Origin: a virus
Virus record (IMG/VR): IMGVR_UViG_3300030098_005498
Location: 25,484-89,483 of that record
Strand: one strand, 5' to 3'
DNA: 64,000 nt
Shown: piece by piece, positions 1 to 9,442 of the stretch
How the letters are laid out: the number at the start of each line of letters is the position of its first letter
Position numbering within the stretch: the first letter of the stretch is position 1
Position numbers and translations under genes: made by a program
Notes under the pieces: model-generated
Databases searched by the model: none
Told to the model about the DNA's origin: nothing
Seen by the model: only the letters and a program-made list of their open reading frames with translations

Positions 1-560
1 TTAGAAACGTCTGATTCTCTACCTGATGTTTGCAAGTACCACTGATCATCGCCGTTAAAAAACTGTTCATAGTCATGTTCAACGTTTTTGATTTTCTTTA
101 GAGTGGTTTTGAGCTTACCACAAAGCATGATTCTATGGCACTCAGCATCACTCTGATCAACATAATAGATTGCCTGCGGCTCATAGTCAAGCTGTATATG
201 ATTACCCTTAAAGAGATTTGCAAATCCGTTTACATTTGATGTCACGCATAGAACATTACCATTGGCGGCAACTTCTTTTAGTACATTAAGATTTTGATTT
301 GAAACATATCTAACAAGGTCGAACCAGCCGTTTTTGTTTTTTGCATATAAAATATACCCATCAAATTGACATCCGATGATTGGTTTAATTCCATGTTTTT
401 TGCAGTCTTGTTGGAATTCTACAGCACCAGATACGGTTCCAAAGTCCGCAATACCACAGGCCGAGTAACCATATTCAGAGCAACGTTTTGCCAACTTATC
501 CGTTTTACAAAACCCATGCTGTAGACTGAAGTGAGTTTTACAATTAATGGGATTCCACAT
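1..560 (-). CDS. DNA polymerase III alpha subunit, N-terminal PHP domain (partial)
   Basis: The reading frame starts at ATG 560 behind a GAGGA ribosome site and runs open through the window edge, so only about 186 residues are seen. The N-terminus has the PHP layout of bacterial replicative polymerase alpha subunits: THFSLQHG, then CGIADFGTVSGAVEFQQ, then GIKPIIGCQF. The usual TDH motif reads ADF, so part of the PHP metal site appears lost, as is common in DnaE proteins. It is the last gene of the replication run and has its own consensus promoter just upstream. The polymerase core lies outside the window, so a stand-alone PHP protein cannot be excluded. Confidence 0.75.
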   Translation of the reverse strand, partial: MWNPINCKTHFSLQHGFCKTDKLAKRCSEYGYSACGIADFGTVSGAVEFQQDCKKHGIKPIIGCQFDGYILYAKNKNGWFDLVRYVSNQNLNVLKEVAANGNVLCVTSNVNGFANLFKGNHIQLDYEPQAIYYVDQSDAECHRIMLCGKLKTTLKKIKNVEHDYEQFFNGDDQWYLQTSGRESDVS

Positions 561-593
561 AATGTTCCTCAATTATTTAATAGATGTTTCCCT

Positions 594-622
594 ATTATAC
601 TATACAGTCTTTTGTTTGTCAA
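594..622 (-). promoter_or_regulatory. sigma-70 type promoter for the polymerase gene
   Basis: On the minus strand a perfect TTGACA is followed after 17 nt by a perfect TATAAT, about 35 nt upstream of the ATG at 560. Confidence 0.8.
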
Positions 623-632
623 TTATAGATGT

Positions 633-1490
633 CTAAAAACTCACATGTTTTACCATAGGTTTATCTTTGTGTTCTTTTTTTAATTTGTTGTATTTTAATA
701 ACTTTAATTTAAATGTTTCTTGGTATACTTGTTGTATGTATTGGATGTAATAATCAGAACAAAGTCTCCCAGCACCATTCATAGAGTTGTCGTTCATAGA
801 AAAAAAACTACCAACATTTTTAGAGTTGTATTCCAGAGAGTCAGATGGATCGACTGTAGACAAAAGCATTGTATTATAAATCTCTCTGTGTTTTATATCG
901 TAGGTTCTTTGTTCTGCACCCTGATGAACATGATATGATTTTATTAAGTGACATGGGTTAATAACTTTAAAATTATTTACAATAGCTAAAAAGCAAATAT
1001 GATTATCGCAACATTGTGTACCTTGATAAAAGAAAGATGTGTTTATCATTTCTTCTGGTATTTTTTTTCTGAATGCCCACACATCTTGAGAAAAAGCTTC
1101 GTGCCCTTGTATTTCAGTTTCACTATCGTAAGTGTTCCATCTGGTCAAACAAACAAAATAATCTTCTTTAATGCCTTCAAGTTGGGCTAGGGTATTGTCA
1201 AAGTAAATATCATTATTTGCAATTATGTATATTGTATTTTCACAAAAATTGTTGTTGCAATATGTAAAATAGTCTGCATAGGTCATTCTTTTCTTTGTTG
1301 GAATGCGTGTTATTTTTTGATCTTTACAAAGACTCACATCTTTATCGGCAAAAACGATTATGCTATCAATATATTCGCACTCTATGTTTTTTTGCAATAC
1401 TTTAGAAAATTCTTCGTTTCTTTGTGAAAACTCAGATTTGTAAAGTTCAACAAGTAGTGTTATACTATCCCGGTGCCTCATAATGTCCAA
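633..1490 (-). CDS. glycosyltransferase-like protein (GT-A type, putative)
   Basis: This 285-residue protein resembles a family of phage and bacterial sugar transferases. It opens with SITLLVELYKSEFSQRNEEF (hydrophobic strand, then a conserved RN-E), has a YIIANNDIYFD segment like a DxD nucleotide-sugar site, then SQDVWAFRK and CCDNHICFLA. Position 1490 is a TTG codon preceded by AAGGA at 7 nt; an ATG lies three codons on at 1481 but is poorly spaced, so the TTG is favoured. It overlaps the nuclease gene upstream by 26 nt. The donor and acceptor are unknown. A shortened relative may exist at 18652-18910. Confidence 0.5.
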   Translation of the reverse strand: MDIMRHRDSITLLVELYKSEFSQRNEEFSKVLQKNIECEYIDSIIVFADKDVSLCKDQKITRIPTKKRMTYADYFTYCNNNFCENTIYIIANNDIYFDNTLAQLEGIKEDYFVCLTRWNTYDSETEIQGHEAFSQDVWAFRKKIPEEMINTSFFYQGTQCCDNHICFLAIVNNFKVINPCHLIKSYHVHQGAEQRTYDIKHREIYNTMLLSTVDPSDSLEYNSKNVGSFFSMNDNSMNGAGRLCSDYYIQYIQQVYQETFKLKLLKYNKLKKEHKDKPMVKHVSF

Positions 1491-2490
1491 TATTAAATCC
1501 TTCCTTAGTGCATTTTTCTACAGTATCATCATAACCAAATGCCTTAAGATGTTCTTCTACATGTTCGCACATTGAGATGTTTGTTCCGGGCCAATTCTTT
1601 TTATAAAAATCACATAATTTTGTACATTTAAAACTAGTCCTATTCCTAGAGCATGGTTGCGGAAAATCATTGCGTTGAATTTGTTTAAATCTTTGTTCTA
1701 GCATTCCTAGAAATTTTTCTTGATCATTTTGATCGAAACACATACTGAATGGGCCACCATCCCTAATAAAAAATATAGACATAATTGCCTGATCATAGTC
1801 AGGGTACAGTTTAGAAATTGCATAGTGATATAAAAGCAACTGAGGATCTTCAATTAACTTTTCATATGTTTTTTCTTCTCCAGTAGCCCAGTTTTTACGT
1901 TGTCCAGTTTTCCAATCAATAACTTCAATAATTCCATCGTCAACTTCAGTAACAAGGTCAATTGTTCCCTTGATCGCTAATTGACACTCCGTTATTTTAC
2001 CGTCTGGCGTCTTGTATTTAAATTTTGCCCAGTCACGATCAATCGGAATATCAAACTGAGGCTCCGCTTCTACGATGTTTCTTTTTCTGGGGTCGAATTG
2101 TCCATTATGATATTCTAGTGCTTGATCAGTTAGCTTTCTACAAAACTTTTTATCAGACCCCGTATATTTATGTATGCAGTTGCTTGTATAATGATCATAA
2201 CTTCGATCTAATATTTTAGTAACAAGGGTTTTTGTAAATAGGTTTTTAGCTGTAAAATTCACCTTACCAATTGCATCATCATTTATAAATAAACTTTTTT
2301 TATTATTATTATTATCTTGAAGTTGTTTTTTACAAGAGGCTAATATCTCCATAACCTTATGAACAATCGTTCCTAGTTGTGCTTTTTTCCCAGATGTTGT
2401 TTGATGTCCTAATACATAGGTCATAAAAAATTGCATTTGGCAATAATCATAGTTATTATAAGATGAACTTCGGATATATGTTACTATCAA
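1465..2490 (-). CDS. PD-(D/E)XK nuclease, RecB/Cas4-like
   Basis: The 341-residue protein has the RecB-family exonuclease signature: His44 in GTIVHKVME, GTIDLV (Asp178), IIEVIDWKTG (Asp192, Lys194) and QLLLYHYA as the QhXXY motif. Cysteines in the last 70 residues (CSRN..., KCTKLC, MCEH) resemble the Fe-S cluster ligands of Cas4 and AddB nucleases. The start is TTG at 2490, sharing a TTGA overlap with the kinase stop, with AAAGG 7 nt upstream. Its place beside primase and helicase fits DNA end processing in replication and recombination. No cas1 or cas2 is nearby, so a CRISPR role is unlikely. Confidence 0.75.
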   Translation of the reverse strand: MIVTYIRSSSYNNYDYCQMQFFMTYVLGHQTTSGKKAQLGTIVHKVMEILASCKKQLQDNNNNKKSLFINDDAIGKVNFTAKNLFTKTLVTKILDRSYDHYTSNCIHKYTGSDKKFCRKLTDQALEYHNGQFDPRKRNIVEAEPQFDIPIDRDWAKFKYKTPDGKITECQLAIKGTIDLVTEVDDGIIEVIDWKTGQRKNWATGEEKTYEKLIEDPQLLLYHYAISKLYPDYDQAIMSIFFIRDGGPFSMCFDQNDQEKFLGMLEQRFKQIQRNDFPQPCSRNRTSFKCTKLCDFYKKNWPGTNISMCEHVEEHLKAFGYDDTVEKCTKEGFNIGHYEAPG

Positions 2491-3311
2491 TCTTTTGCCT
2501 TTATAGTATGGAGTCCTTTTTTATGATTAGTCACCGTGGGTTCTCCCAGCCAGCCCCATTCATTTAATTGTTTTATCACCTCTACACAAAGATCTTTTAT
2601 ATCCATATCTTCATTGTCAATAATCACATCAAATGCATCGGGATTTTCTTTAATAATTTGTTCACTAGCGTGACTGTCTTCATATGGGCGTCTGGTTAAA
2701 GCTATTACTTTTCCTCCAGCTTCTTGTATAGCTTTAATTTCGTTGCCAAAACGACAATCATCAATAACAGCCAACAAGGATTCTTCTTCTTGTATATTTT
2801 TAATACACCGATTAATCCATATCGGTTCATACATTTTCCTGCAAATATTTGTACCAAAGTATTGTAGAAATTCACGGACTGTCATTGGTCCAGACTTTTT
2901 ACGATTATTTTTAGACCTTCCTGGCATGTTTTCCCATCTAAGATGAGGTACTTGCTGCATCTTATAAGCCTCTGTGCCGTACACTTGCTCGTTAGTTAAT
3001 CCGAACAATCCTACACTTATATCTTTTAGAGAATCTGCAAAAGAATATTTTTTTACAAATGGCCACATATGGTAAATAGCCCATTCTATGAATTCTGCGT
3101 CTTTTCGATTTAAATCTATATATGTATCTCCAACTTCTTTTTTGCCCTCAGCTAAAAGGATTTCAGTTTTTACAGCTAATTTTCCTTGATTATCAATAAA
3201 GAAATCTTGGACCACTTCTTGAGCACGTAATTGATATCCATGCAAAAAGTTGCAACAAGTTGATTTTCCGGCCTGTTTAGCACCAGCAAATGCTAAAATT
3301 CTAGTGTTCAT
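2487..3311 (-). CDS. deoxynucleoside monophosphate kinase
   Basis: The N-terminus MNTRILAFAGAKQAGKSTCC carries a P-loop (GAKQAGKST). Further on come LQYFGTNICRKMYEPIWINR and VIDDCRFGNEIKAIQEAGGK, a pattern I associate with phage dNMP kinases. The enzyme would phosphorylate dNMPs to dNDPs, feeding the same pool as the reductase, ThyX and deaminase genes in this window. The 274-residue length fits the family. It overlaps the primase stop by 11 nt and ends in a TTGA overlap with the nuclease gene. Confidence 0.8.
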   Translation of the reverse strand: MNTRILAFAGAKQAGKSTCCNFLHGYQLRAQEVVQDFFIDNQGKLAVKTEILLAEGKKEVGDTYIDLNRKDAEFIEWAIYHMWPFVKKYSFADSLKDISVGLFGLTNEQVYGTEAYKMQQVPHLRWENMPGRSKNNRKKSGPMTVREFLQYFGTNICRKMYEPIWINRCIKNIQEEESLLAVIDDCRFGNEIKAIQEAGGKVIALTRRPYEDSHASEQIIKENPDAFDVIIDNEDMDIKDLCVEVIKQLNEWGWLGEPTVTNHKKGLHTIKAKD

Positions 3312-4380
3312 TAATTAATTCCTTAATTTGAGGATAGATAAGTTCTTTAATTTGTTCTACTGTAAGATCTCCAATATCTTTTATACCGTCTGGCATATCT
3401 GGTCTGATATAGTTAAATCTTCTACCACACTTTTTAATAATTTGTTCAGAAGCTTTCTTTCCAGCATCGTCATAATCTGTTAGGATTATCAAATTTAATG
3501 CTCCGCTTTGTTCTAGCAGAATTAATTGGTCTTCATTAATACTACAGCCAAAGATGCCAACCGTCATATCTAACCCGGCTTCAACAGCTCTCCAAACATC
3601 TCCCTGTCCTTCAACAATAATAGCGGTACGTGTTTCAAATATTTTATTTTTGGCTAAATTTAATCCATACAAAATATTTTTAGTAAATCCTTTACTGTGC
3701 AACCATTTTGGTTGTAGGTGTTCTTTAATCGCTCTTCCTACACAGCCTACATAATTGTAGTCTTCATCGTAGATTGGAACAACGACTCTACCGGACATTG
3801 GTTGATTTTCTTTTAAACATTCACCAACATCAAAACACTCTAATACTGATTCAGTATAATTTCTTTGCAAATAATATTTTGCGGGTATATCTAACTTTTG
3901 TTGTATTGATGATCTTGTTACATCTGATTTGTTTCTAGATATTGAACGGTTGAATATATCTATAGTTTTAGCATGGTGTTGTTGGGGAATTTGTAAAGAT
4001 TCTAGATCTTTTTTCAAAAAATGACATAAAAAATCTGCTGTTTCATTCATACTTACAGATCTTTCTCTTTGTTGAGATAAGCAACCTCTAACAAAACCAA
4101 AAAGATTATTAATATATTCTTCATGACAATTATGTGTCCAGCAAGCCCAGTTACCTTTATTGGTCAATCCATCAGTAAATATACAGCACGCTTCTCTATT
4201 ATCACCCCCATGTACGGGGCATGGAAAAGCGATTCGATTTGGATACTCAACGTAGTCTATTCCAAAATATTCTAACAAAGATTGAATTTTTAAAAGTGTT
4301 TCATCACACAGAGATGAGATCTTCTCCTTCGTCAATCTCCTGTGTTTCAAATCCCTGCTGTCTGTTTGCGTTGTTTTCAT
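3301..4380 (-). CDS. DNA primase (DnaG type)
   Basis: The N-terminal third has a CHC2-type zinc region (FPCPVHGGDNREACC ... WACWTHNC) and the C-terminal half a Toprim fold with IIVEGQGDVWRA (metal-binding Glu) and LIILTDYDDAG (DxD). At 359 residues it lacks the helicase-interacting tail of cellular DnaG, which is normal for phages. The only ATG before the zinc site, at 4380, overlaps the helicase gene by 77 nt and has a weak ribosome site, so the true start may be a later non-ATG codon near 4320. It is co-transcribed with the helicase. Confidence 0.85.
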   Translation of the reverse strand: MKTTQTDSRDLKHRRLTKEKISSLCDETLLKIQSLLEYFGIDYVEYPNRIAFPCPVHGGDNREACCIFTDGLTNKGNWACWTHNCHEEYINNLFGFVRGCLSQQRERSVSMNETADFLCHFLKKDLESLQIPQQHHAKTIDIFNRSISRNKSDVTRSSIQQKLDIPAKYYLQRNYTESVLECFDVGECLKENQPMSGRVVVPIYDEDYNYVGCVGRAIKEHLQPKWLHSKGFTKNILYGLNLAKNKIFETRTAIIVEGQGDVWRAVEAGLDMTVGIFGCSINEDQLILLEQSGALNLIILTDYDDAGKKASEQIIKKCGRRFNYIRPDMPDGIKDIGDLTVEQIKELIYPQIKELINEH

Positions 4381-5773
4381 GAATTTCGTTTCTTGTTAAA
4401 CCTTGTTCAATTCTACCAAATCTACCGTGCATTGTCATACTGATATAATCGCCATCATCCAAGCCCTCTCCATGTCTAGCAACCACTGGAACAATTTTTC
4501 TGTCTCCATTTTGAGTTCCATCCTCCGCTTTTTCTTCATCTGATTTTAATTTGAATATTGAAAAACTTGTACACAGCCAAATAAGTCTATCAGAACCAGA
4601 TACTACATCTGTAGATTCTTTTGTTATGCCATCACGATTAAGTTGTACAAAAGCACAACATGCTACATCATACTTAACCATAAAGTTGTGGAGTTTCGTA
4701 ATTTGAAAACCCAAAACTTGGTATTCTTGCATTGCAGCATTGATACCTTCCGATCCCATGAGTTTGAGATAGTCATAGACAATCAAACAATCATTAGTTC
4801 TTCCATTTTCATCAAAGCCAACATGTTGATAAATCCATTTCCTCATTTGACTTAGAATATTTTCAAATGATTCACCGGCAATACTAATATAATGATAAGG
4901 AATCTCTTTAAGTTTTTGAGCGGCTATTTGTACTTTTTCTTTTTCTATTTCGTTTTCTGTAAATCGACCACTGGCAATTCTATTTATCTCTATTCCTGAT
5001 AGATTAGCTAAGATTCTATTGTAATGGTCTTCTTTAGACATTTCTGTATCTAGAACAAGGACTGGTATGTTTTCCTTAGAGGCTACATGAAGTGCAACCG
5101 CATCGCCAAACATTGATTTACCAACCTTTGGTCGTGCTGCAATCAGATCAACACATTTTCTGCGAAAACCACCACCAATTGCAGTATCATATGCGGGAAA
5201 CCCTGAAGGTATTCCTATAAAATCTGACACATTGTTCGCTAAGAAATCCAAGTAATCATCTAAACCTTCTCCTAGAATCTCTGTTTTTTTACTGGATGAT
5301 TGATAAATATCCCCAGTAGCTTCCAGTAAAGGTTCTTCAATTTTGGCAACGATGTCCATTACATCCTCTTCGCCACTAATACTGCCTAATTCCTTTTCAC
5401 ACGCTTTGAGTGTTTGTAGAAGATCTCTTGAAAGTTTTAATTTAGCAATCTTGGCTGCATAACTTCCTACATTTGATTTATGTATAGGAAAATTAAATAA
5501 AGAACGTATAAAGCCTATTTCTTCTTTATTATTTACTTGTTCCTCTACACCTAAATCATTTGCAGCAGATAGGATGGAAGAAAGTTCAACTTGAGTATTT
5601 TCTGAGATAGATTTAAAAACACATTCAAATATTAAAGCGTTCATAGAATCTGTAAAATCATCAGAACTAATAAAGTCTATTTCTAAATATGCATCAAGAC
5701 CGTATTGACATAAGGCAGCCAATACAGCACGTTCTGAAGCTAAATCTGCTAATTTTGTTATCGTCTTAGGCAT
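4304..5773 (-). CDS. replicative DNA helicase (DnaB type)
   Basis: The 489-residue protein has the DnaB N-terminal domain (ASERAVLAALCQYG) and a RecA-like motor: Walker A ARPKVGKSMFGD, the H1a-like VLDTEMS with nearby RILANLSGI, Walker B LIVYDYLKLMGS and the sensor QLNRDG. It should unwind DNA 5' to 3' ahead of the phage fork together with the primase encoded immediately downstream. It ends in an acidic tail (EIDEGEDLISV). It overlaps the upstream zinc-ribbon gene by 16 nt. Confidence 0.9.
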   Translation of the reverse strand: MPKTITKLADLASERAVLAALCQYGLDAYLEIDFISSDDFTDSMNALIFECVFKSISENTQVELSSILSAANDLGVEEQVNNKEEIGFIRSLFNFPIHKSNVGSYAAKIAKLKLSRDLLQTLKACEKELGSISGEEDVMDIVAKIEEPLLEATGDIYQSSSKKTEILGEGLDDYLDFLANNVSDFIGIPSGFPAYDTAIGGGFRRKCVDLIAARPKVGKSMFGDAVALHVASKENIPVLVLDTEMSKEDHYNRILANLSGIEINRIASGRFTENEIEKEKVQIAAQKLKEIPYHYISIAGESFENILSQMRKWIYQHVGFDENGRTNDCLIVYDYLKLMGSEGINAAMQEYQVLGFQITKLHNFMVKYDVACCAFVQLNRDGITKESTDVVSGSDRLIWLCTSFSIFKLKSDEEKAEDGTQNGDRKIVPVVARHGEGLDDGDYISMTMHGRFGRIEQGLTRNEIHENNANRQQGFETQEIDEGEDLISV

Positions 5774-6159
5774 CTATCACACACATAAAATTCGCGGGCA
5801 TGTTGGGGGTGGACTTCTACTGTCTTGCTGCAACGAGAGCAAACCTGTTCTATTTTTTTAAAGGCAGGTCTTCTGCGTTCTGTTGGTTCAATTGGGGGGG
5901 TTTTATTCTCCTTATCTTTATGTTCTGTTCCATCATCTGAGAATTGATTATATCTCTTACGTTTAGTAACGGGTTCAGGTGTTACTTTGCTTACCTTGTC
6001 GTTCATTACGAACTGATTATTGTCATCTTCTTTTGGTGGATTTCTTTTATACACAGGCTTAGTTTCTTGTTGTTGTGTATCTAAAAGACTTTGGGCTAGT
6101 TCTGCTTTTTGTTCTGGAGTTAATGTGTCCAGAAGACTTTTAATGATGTCGTCGCTCAT
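5758..6159 (-). CDS. zinc-ribbon protein, function unknown
   Basis: This 133-residue protein has a charged, low-complexity middle and a C-terminal four-cysteine ribbon (CSRCSKTVEV ... YVCDRCLRR). The first 25 residues (IIKSLLDTLTPEQKAELAQS) look helical. A strong AGGAG precedes the ATG. Position directly upstream of the helicase suggests a replication accessory role, but that is inference only. Confidence 0.6.
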   Translation of the reverse strand: MSDDIIKSLLDTLTPEQKAELAQSLLDTQQQETKPVYKRNPPKEDDNNQFVMNDKVSKVTPEPVTKRKRYNQFSDDGTEHKDKENKTPPIEPTERRRPAFKKIEQVCSRCSKTVEVHPQHAREFYVCDRCLRR

Positions 6160-6635
6160 TATTTTCTCCTAGCTATATTACTTAGTGTTTCTGCCATTTT
6201 AATAATCCTGTTATGTTTTCCATCTAGGGTTCTTACTCTAGCTTCCGCATGATTTTTAATTTTTAATATTTCTGATGCTAGTGGATTTTCTCTAACTGCA
6301 CCATAATACTTTTCTTGCCACTTAGAGTACTGTCCGCCATATTGATTTAGCACTCCACTTATTATAAACCAGATTGATGATTCTGACCATTCCAAAATAT
6401 TTTTTTCTTTAGTGTTTTCTGTCTCAATGTATTCAGCATAAGCATATAATTTAAAAGCATTAATGTTACAAGTTTCCGAATTCCAAGATTTTATATCATC
6501 AGTACTAGCATTAAGAACAAGTTCTATATCTTCTGGAGGATTTACTGGTGCTAGATATTTAGATTTTGTCCAGTCCTCTACAGCTTGTATAAACTTAGTT
6601 AATTTTTGCTCTCCACTCATTTTCATTCTCGTCAT
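6159..6635 (-). CDS. hypothetical protein in replication run
   Basis: A mostly helical 158-residue protein without a motif I recognise; it ends in a basic helix (MAETLSNIARRK). ATG codons at 6635, 6626 and 6620 are all possible starts; the gene overlaps the nuclease gene upstream and shares one base with the zinc-ribbon gene downstream. By position it could be a helicase loader or recombination mediator, but no sequence evidence supports that. Confidence 0.55.
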   Translation of the reverse strand: MTRMKMSGEQKLTKFIQAVEDWTKSKYLAPVNPPEDIELVLNASTDDIKSWNSETCNINAFKLYAYAEYIETENTKEKNILEWSESSIWFIISGVLNQYGGQYSKWQEKYYGAVRENPLASEILKIKNHAEARVRTLDGKHNRIIKMAETLSNIARRK

Positions 6636-6993
6636 AATTAAATGTTACAATTATAATTTCATTGATTCTACACCATTCTAATTTGTCTCTATCTCTTGCC
6701 TGGGCACGAAAAAAGGAGAGCTTATCTCTATAATGAAATTTATTAAACTTGAAATGTTGTTCGCCGTGAACTTCAATAATTAGATTTCTGTTTGGTATAT
6801 AAAGATCAGCACGTAAAACGCTTTTTCTTATTGAAGTTTTAGTGCCCGGAAGTGAAACTTCCTCTAATATTTTATCATACGGATACCATATATCAAGAGC
6901 CCTTTTGGCTTTTTTATGTAGTTTAGATCTTTTCCCACCTCCAGATTTGGGATTCCATTTATAGTTTTTTCCGTCTAATCCTATTACTTTCAT
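6595..6993 (-). CDS. DUF559/Vsr-like endonuclease domain protein
   Basis: The 132-residue protein carries a compact PD-(D/E)XK core: RADLYIPNRNLIIEVHGEQHF, with the Asp and the E-x-H pair, followed by a RDKLEWCRINEIIIVTFNY segment. This matches the Vsr/DUF559 group of very short nucleases. It begins with a basic, glycine-rich stretch. It may cut mismatches or branched DNA in the recombination set, or be a free-standing homing-type nuclease. Confidence 0.6.
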   Translation of the reverse strand: MKVIGLDGKNYKWNPKSGGGKRSKLHKKAKRALDIWYPYDKILEEVSLPGTKTSIRKSVLRADLYIPNRNLIIEVHGEQHFKFNKFHYRDKLSFFRAQARDRDKLEWCRINEIIIVTFNYDENENEWRAKIN

Positions 6994-7894
6994 ATTGCAC
7001 TCTGTCTAATAGTTCTTCAAAATTTTCTTCTAACAACAATGAATAGTCATAATCTACTTGACCATGCTCTTCATAAAAATCTTGAATGAGCTTGTAAACA
7101 TTACTAAATTCATATCTACTTACAAGTATCATGGGCCAGATCTTAGAAAAGATTCTATTCATCCAATTATCCATTGCTACAGGAACCGTGTTGCATAAGA
7201 TGCATTCCCAAGTTCTAAATGTATCTAGTCCATTTCCAGTAGGAGAAATAGCAAAATTATAAGATGCTAATACTTTCATAAAGTCAACGAATGGCATTCT
7301 ATCTCCCTTGAGGATACCCATATTTAATTCTACATCTTGGGTATCATATCTTTTAGGAAAATTACAATCAATAAATTGTTGCTGCCAACACCATTCGGCT
7401 ACTCTAATTCTATATGGAGAGGTTATGGTAAAGTTTGCATAACATAGATTATCCTTGGGTATAGATCTAAGTTCTTGTATGTCAATGGCATTCCAGTCTT
7501 CACCATGATTAACTCCTATGGGTAATGGGTATATTTTCCTATGAAGAAATTGTCCCATATTAGTCATATACCAGCGTCTTACATGAGGAAGTATTGAATC
7601 TATTTCTATATTGAAATATACTCCTCCATGAGCAGCGTCTTCAATCGTATAAGAGTATATTGAGTCAAATGAAATATTACATTGAGTTTTTTTAATTCCC
7701 CAATCTCCAGCGTGAGTAATCAAAGTCTTGTTACTGTCTAGAGACAAATTTAATTCATTTTGTATAGCTTGTTGCGTTTTGGTTTTTGTGCCGTGTCGTA
7801 AATCTTGTGCATTTATTTTTTTACAACATTTGTAAAGATCGCAAAATACATTGCTGTTAATCAATCCCTCTTTCTTGTATTTCCACATGTTCAT
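6959..7894 (-). CDS. exostosin-like glycosyltransferase
   Basis: The 311-residue protein has the exostosin/GT47-like block FAISPTGNGLDTFRTWECIL followed by CNTVPVAMDNW, where Arg and Glu would hold the nucleotide sugar. The first half is less conserved. The ATG at 7894 overlaps the recA stop (ATGA), so it is translationally coupled to a recombinase although its role must be different; a sugar gene embedded in a replication operon suggests DNA or virion glycosylation, which is inference. Confidence 0.65.
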   Translation of the reverse strand: MNMWKYKKEGLINSNVFCDLYKCCKKINAQDLRHGTKTKTQQAIQNELNLSLDSNKTLITHAGDWGIKKTQCNISFDSIYSYTIEDAAHGGVYFNIEIDSILPHVRRWYMTNMGQFLHRKIYPLPIGVNHGEDWNAIDIQELRSIPKDNLCYANFTITSPYRIRVAEWCWQQQFIDCNFPKRYDTQDVELNMGILKGDRMPFVDFMKVLASYNFAISPTGNGLDTFRTWECILCNTVPVAMDNWMNRIFSKIWPMILVSRYEFSNVYKLIQDFYEEHGQVDYDYSLLLEENFEELLDRVQYESNRIRRKKL

Positions 7895-8985
7895 TTGGAC
7901 AATCCTTCCTTTATCAATTTTTCTAACACGTCTACTAGAACGGGATTAGATTTTAAAAAATCATACAATTTGTTTTGACCTTGAAACTTGCCAGCCTTAA
8001 TGGAAAATAACTCTTCGTCATTTTCAACATCAATATCTGGAAATATTTCTTTAGCTATATCTTTATACATTTCTAAGAAACTACAAGTGAACCAAGCACC
8101 GGATTTGTTGATCAAACCTATATCTAATGCTAAAGTTAGTATTTCTTGTGTTTTATCAATACCATGTCCATAACGAATATAGCTTTGTACTTGGCCTCCA
8201 GGCGGTCCCATTGATGAACAAATAATTTTCCAATTTACAAGTTGTCCAATTTTTTTACCGTCGTCATCATCCCAAAACTTCACCGCCGAAACCTTTTCTC
8301 CACCACCAGCAATTTCCATTCTTGTATCTGCTTGATATTGTATTTTATTGCCGCCATCAGCCATTTTAGCTTTGCCAAATCCAGATGTGTTAGCGATATA
8401 ATGCGTAATCGCTATTACTAGTCCACGTTGCCTTGGTAACAATTGGCCCACCTTTTTGGTAAAAATACTAAGAATTTTGGGCAATCCTGCACGACCTGGA
8501 CTAAAGTCATTATCTAATTCTTTTTCTGGAATAAGAGAAGAAATAGAGTCAATAATAACAGCAGCACCATGATTGTCTGGATGACTCATCATTAGGTATG
8601 CCCATTCTAGAAATTTTTCAGCGGGGATCGGTTTGTCTTCAGGTGCCATAATCAACATCTTTTCTGGATCAAGACCGTCAACTTGAAAATTCATATCTTT
8701 GAATCTTCCCTCGGCATCAATATAGATTACATTTCTACCTAACTTTTGACAGTTGGCAGCAATTTGCATAGCTGTGGTGGTTTTACCAGATTTAGGATCT
8801 CCTGTCAGTGTGACCCAGCTTCCTTCTTTGATCCCGCCTCCAAGTGCAATGTCAATTGCGGGGCCGACAGATATTATTTCATAGTTACTTTTTTCTTGTA
8901 ATACCTCGGCCCCCGTTTTGATAATTTGACCATAGTCTTTTGCGGACTTTTTTAAGTAATCTGGTAACTTATTTGCCACTGCCAT
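7891..8985 (-). CDS. RecA/UvsX-type recombinase
   Basis: This 364-residue strand-exchange ATPase has Walker A GDPKSGKTT, a YIDAEGRF segment, Walker B AAVIIDSISSL and a loop-rich central region (THYIANTSGFGKAKMADGGN). It should coat single-stranded DNA and drive homologous pairing in repair and recombination-dependent replication. A GGAAGG ribosome site precedes ATG 8985. It sits with an SSB gene and several nucleases encoded in the same window. Confidence 0.9.
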   Translation of the reverse strand: MAVANKLPDYLKKSAKDYGQIIKTGAEVLQEKSNYEIISVGPAIDIALGGGIKEGSWVTLTGDPKSGKTTTAMQIAANCQKLGRNVIYIDAEGRFKDMNFQVDGLDPEKMLIMAPEDKPIPAEKFLEWAYLMMSHPDNHGAAVIIDSISSLIPEKELDNDFSPGRAGLPKILSIFTKKVGQLLPRQRGLVIAITHYIANTSGFGKAKMADGGNKIQYQADTRMEIAGGGEKVSAVKFWDDDDGKKIGQLVNWKIICSSMGPPGGQVQSYIRYGHGIDKTQEILTLALDIGLINKSGAWFTCSFLEMYKDIAKEIFPDIDVENDEELFSIKAGKFQGQNKLYDFLKSNPVLVDVLEKLIKEGLSK

Positions 8986-9442
8986 CTGCCTTCCTTAGTT
9001 TAGATAATAAACTTTTTTTATTTGGTAATGATTTACGGGGCTTGTATTCACCCTCTAGTTTTTCTACAACCTTTTTAGGTTTAGCATCTTCAGTATCTGT
9101 AATTTTTTTAGATTTCTCTATACCCCTTTTTACAAAATCTAAAGCTAAAACAAACTTTTTAGTTTTATGCAAAAAGCCCAATGAATACACATTTGATCCG
9201 CTTGGGCTATTTAAATAGTGAAGAATTGGTTTCTCTCCATACTTTTTTATTAATTTATGTGCGACACGAACTTGTATTTGATAAGTATCGCCTTTGTTCC
9301 AAAATTTGTAAGCTAGGCTACCCTTATTTTCTTTCTCGGCACGTCTGATGCAGACTAGTTCTGCAATATATTGAGCCGAGCTACACGGCTGCCCCGTTGA
9401 TATACTCTTGTATTTTTGCGTGTTTGATTTTTTTTGAGTCAT
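8969..9442 (-). CDS. hypothetical basic protein
   Basis: A lysine-rich 157-residue protein with a folded-looking middle (YKFWNKGDTYQIQVRVAHKL) and a highly basic tail (KPRKSLPNKKSLLSKLRKAD). It overlaps the upstream gene by 62 nt and recA by 17 nt. Unrecognised; the charge would suit DNA binding. Confidence 0.55.
   Translation of the reverse strand: MTQKKSNTQKYKSISTGQPCSSAQYIAELVCIRRAEKENKGSLAYKFWNKGDTYQIQVRVAHKLIKKYGEKPILHYLNSPSGSNVYSLGFLHKTKKFVLALDFVKRGIEKSKKITDTEDAKPKKVVEKLEGEYKPRKSLPNKKSLLSKLRKADGSGK

Noticed and set aside
1465-2490. Cas4 of a CRISPR adaptation module
   Set aside because: The fold is shared with RecB/AddB nucleases and no cas1, cas2 or CRISPR array exists in the window.
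6159-6635. UvsY-like recombination mediator or gp59-like helicase loader
   Set aside because: Suggested by position only; I could not find matching sequence motifs.
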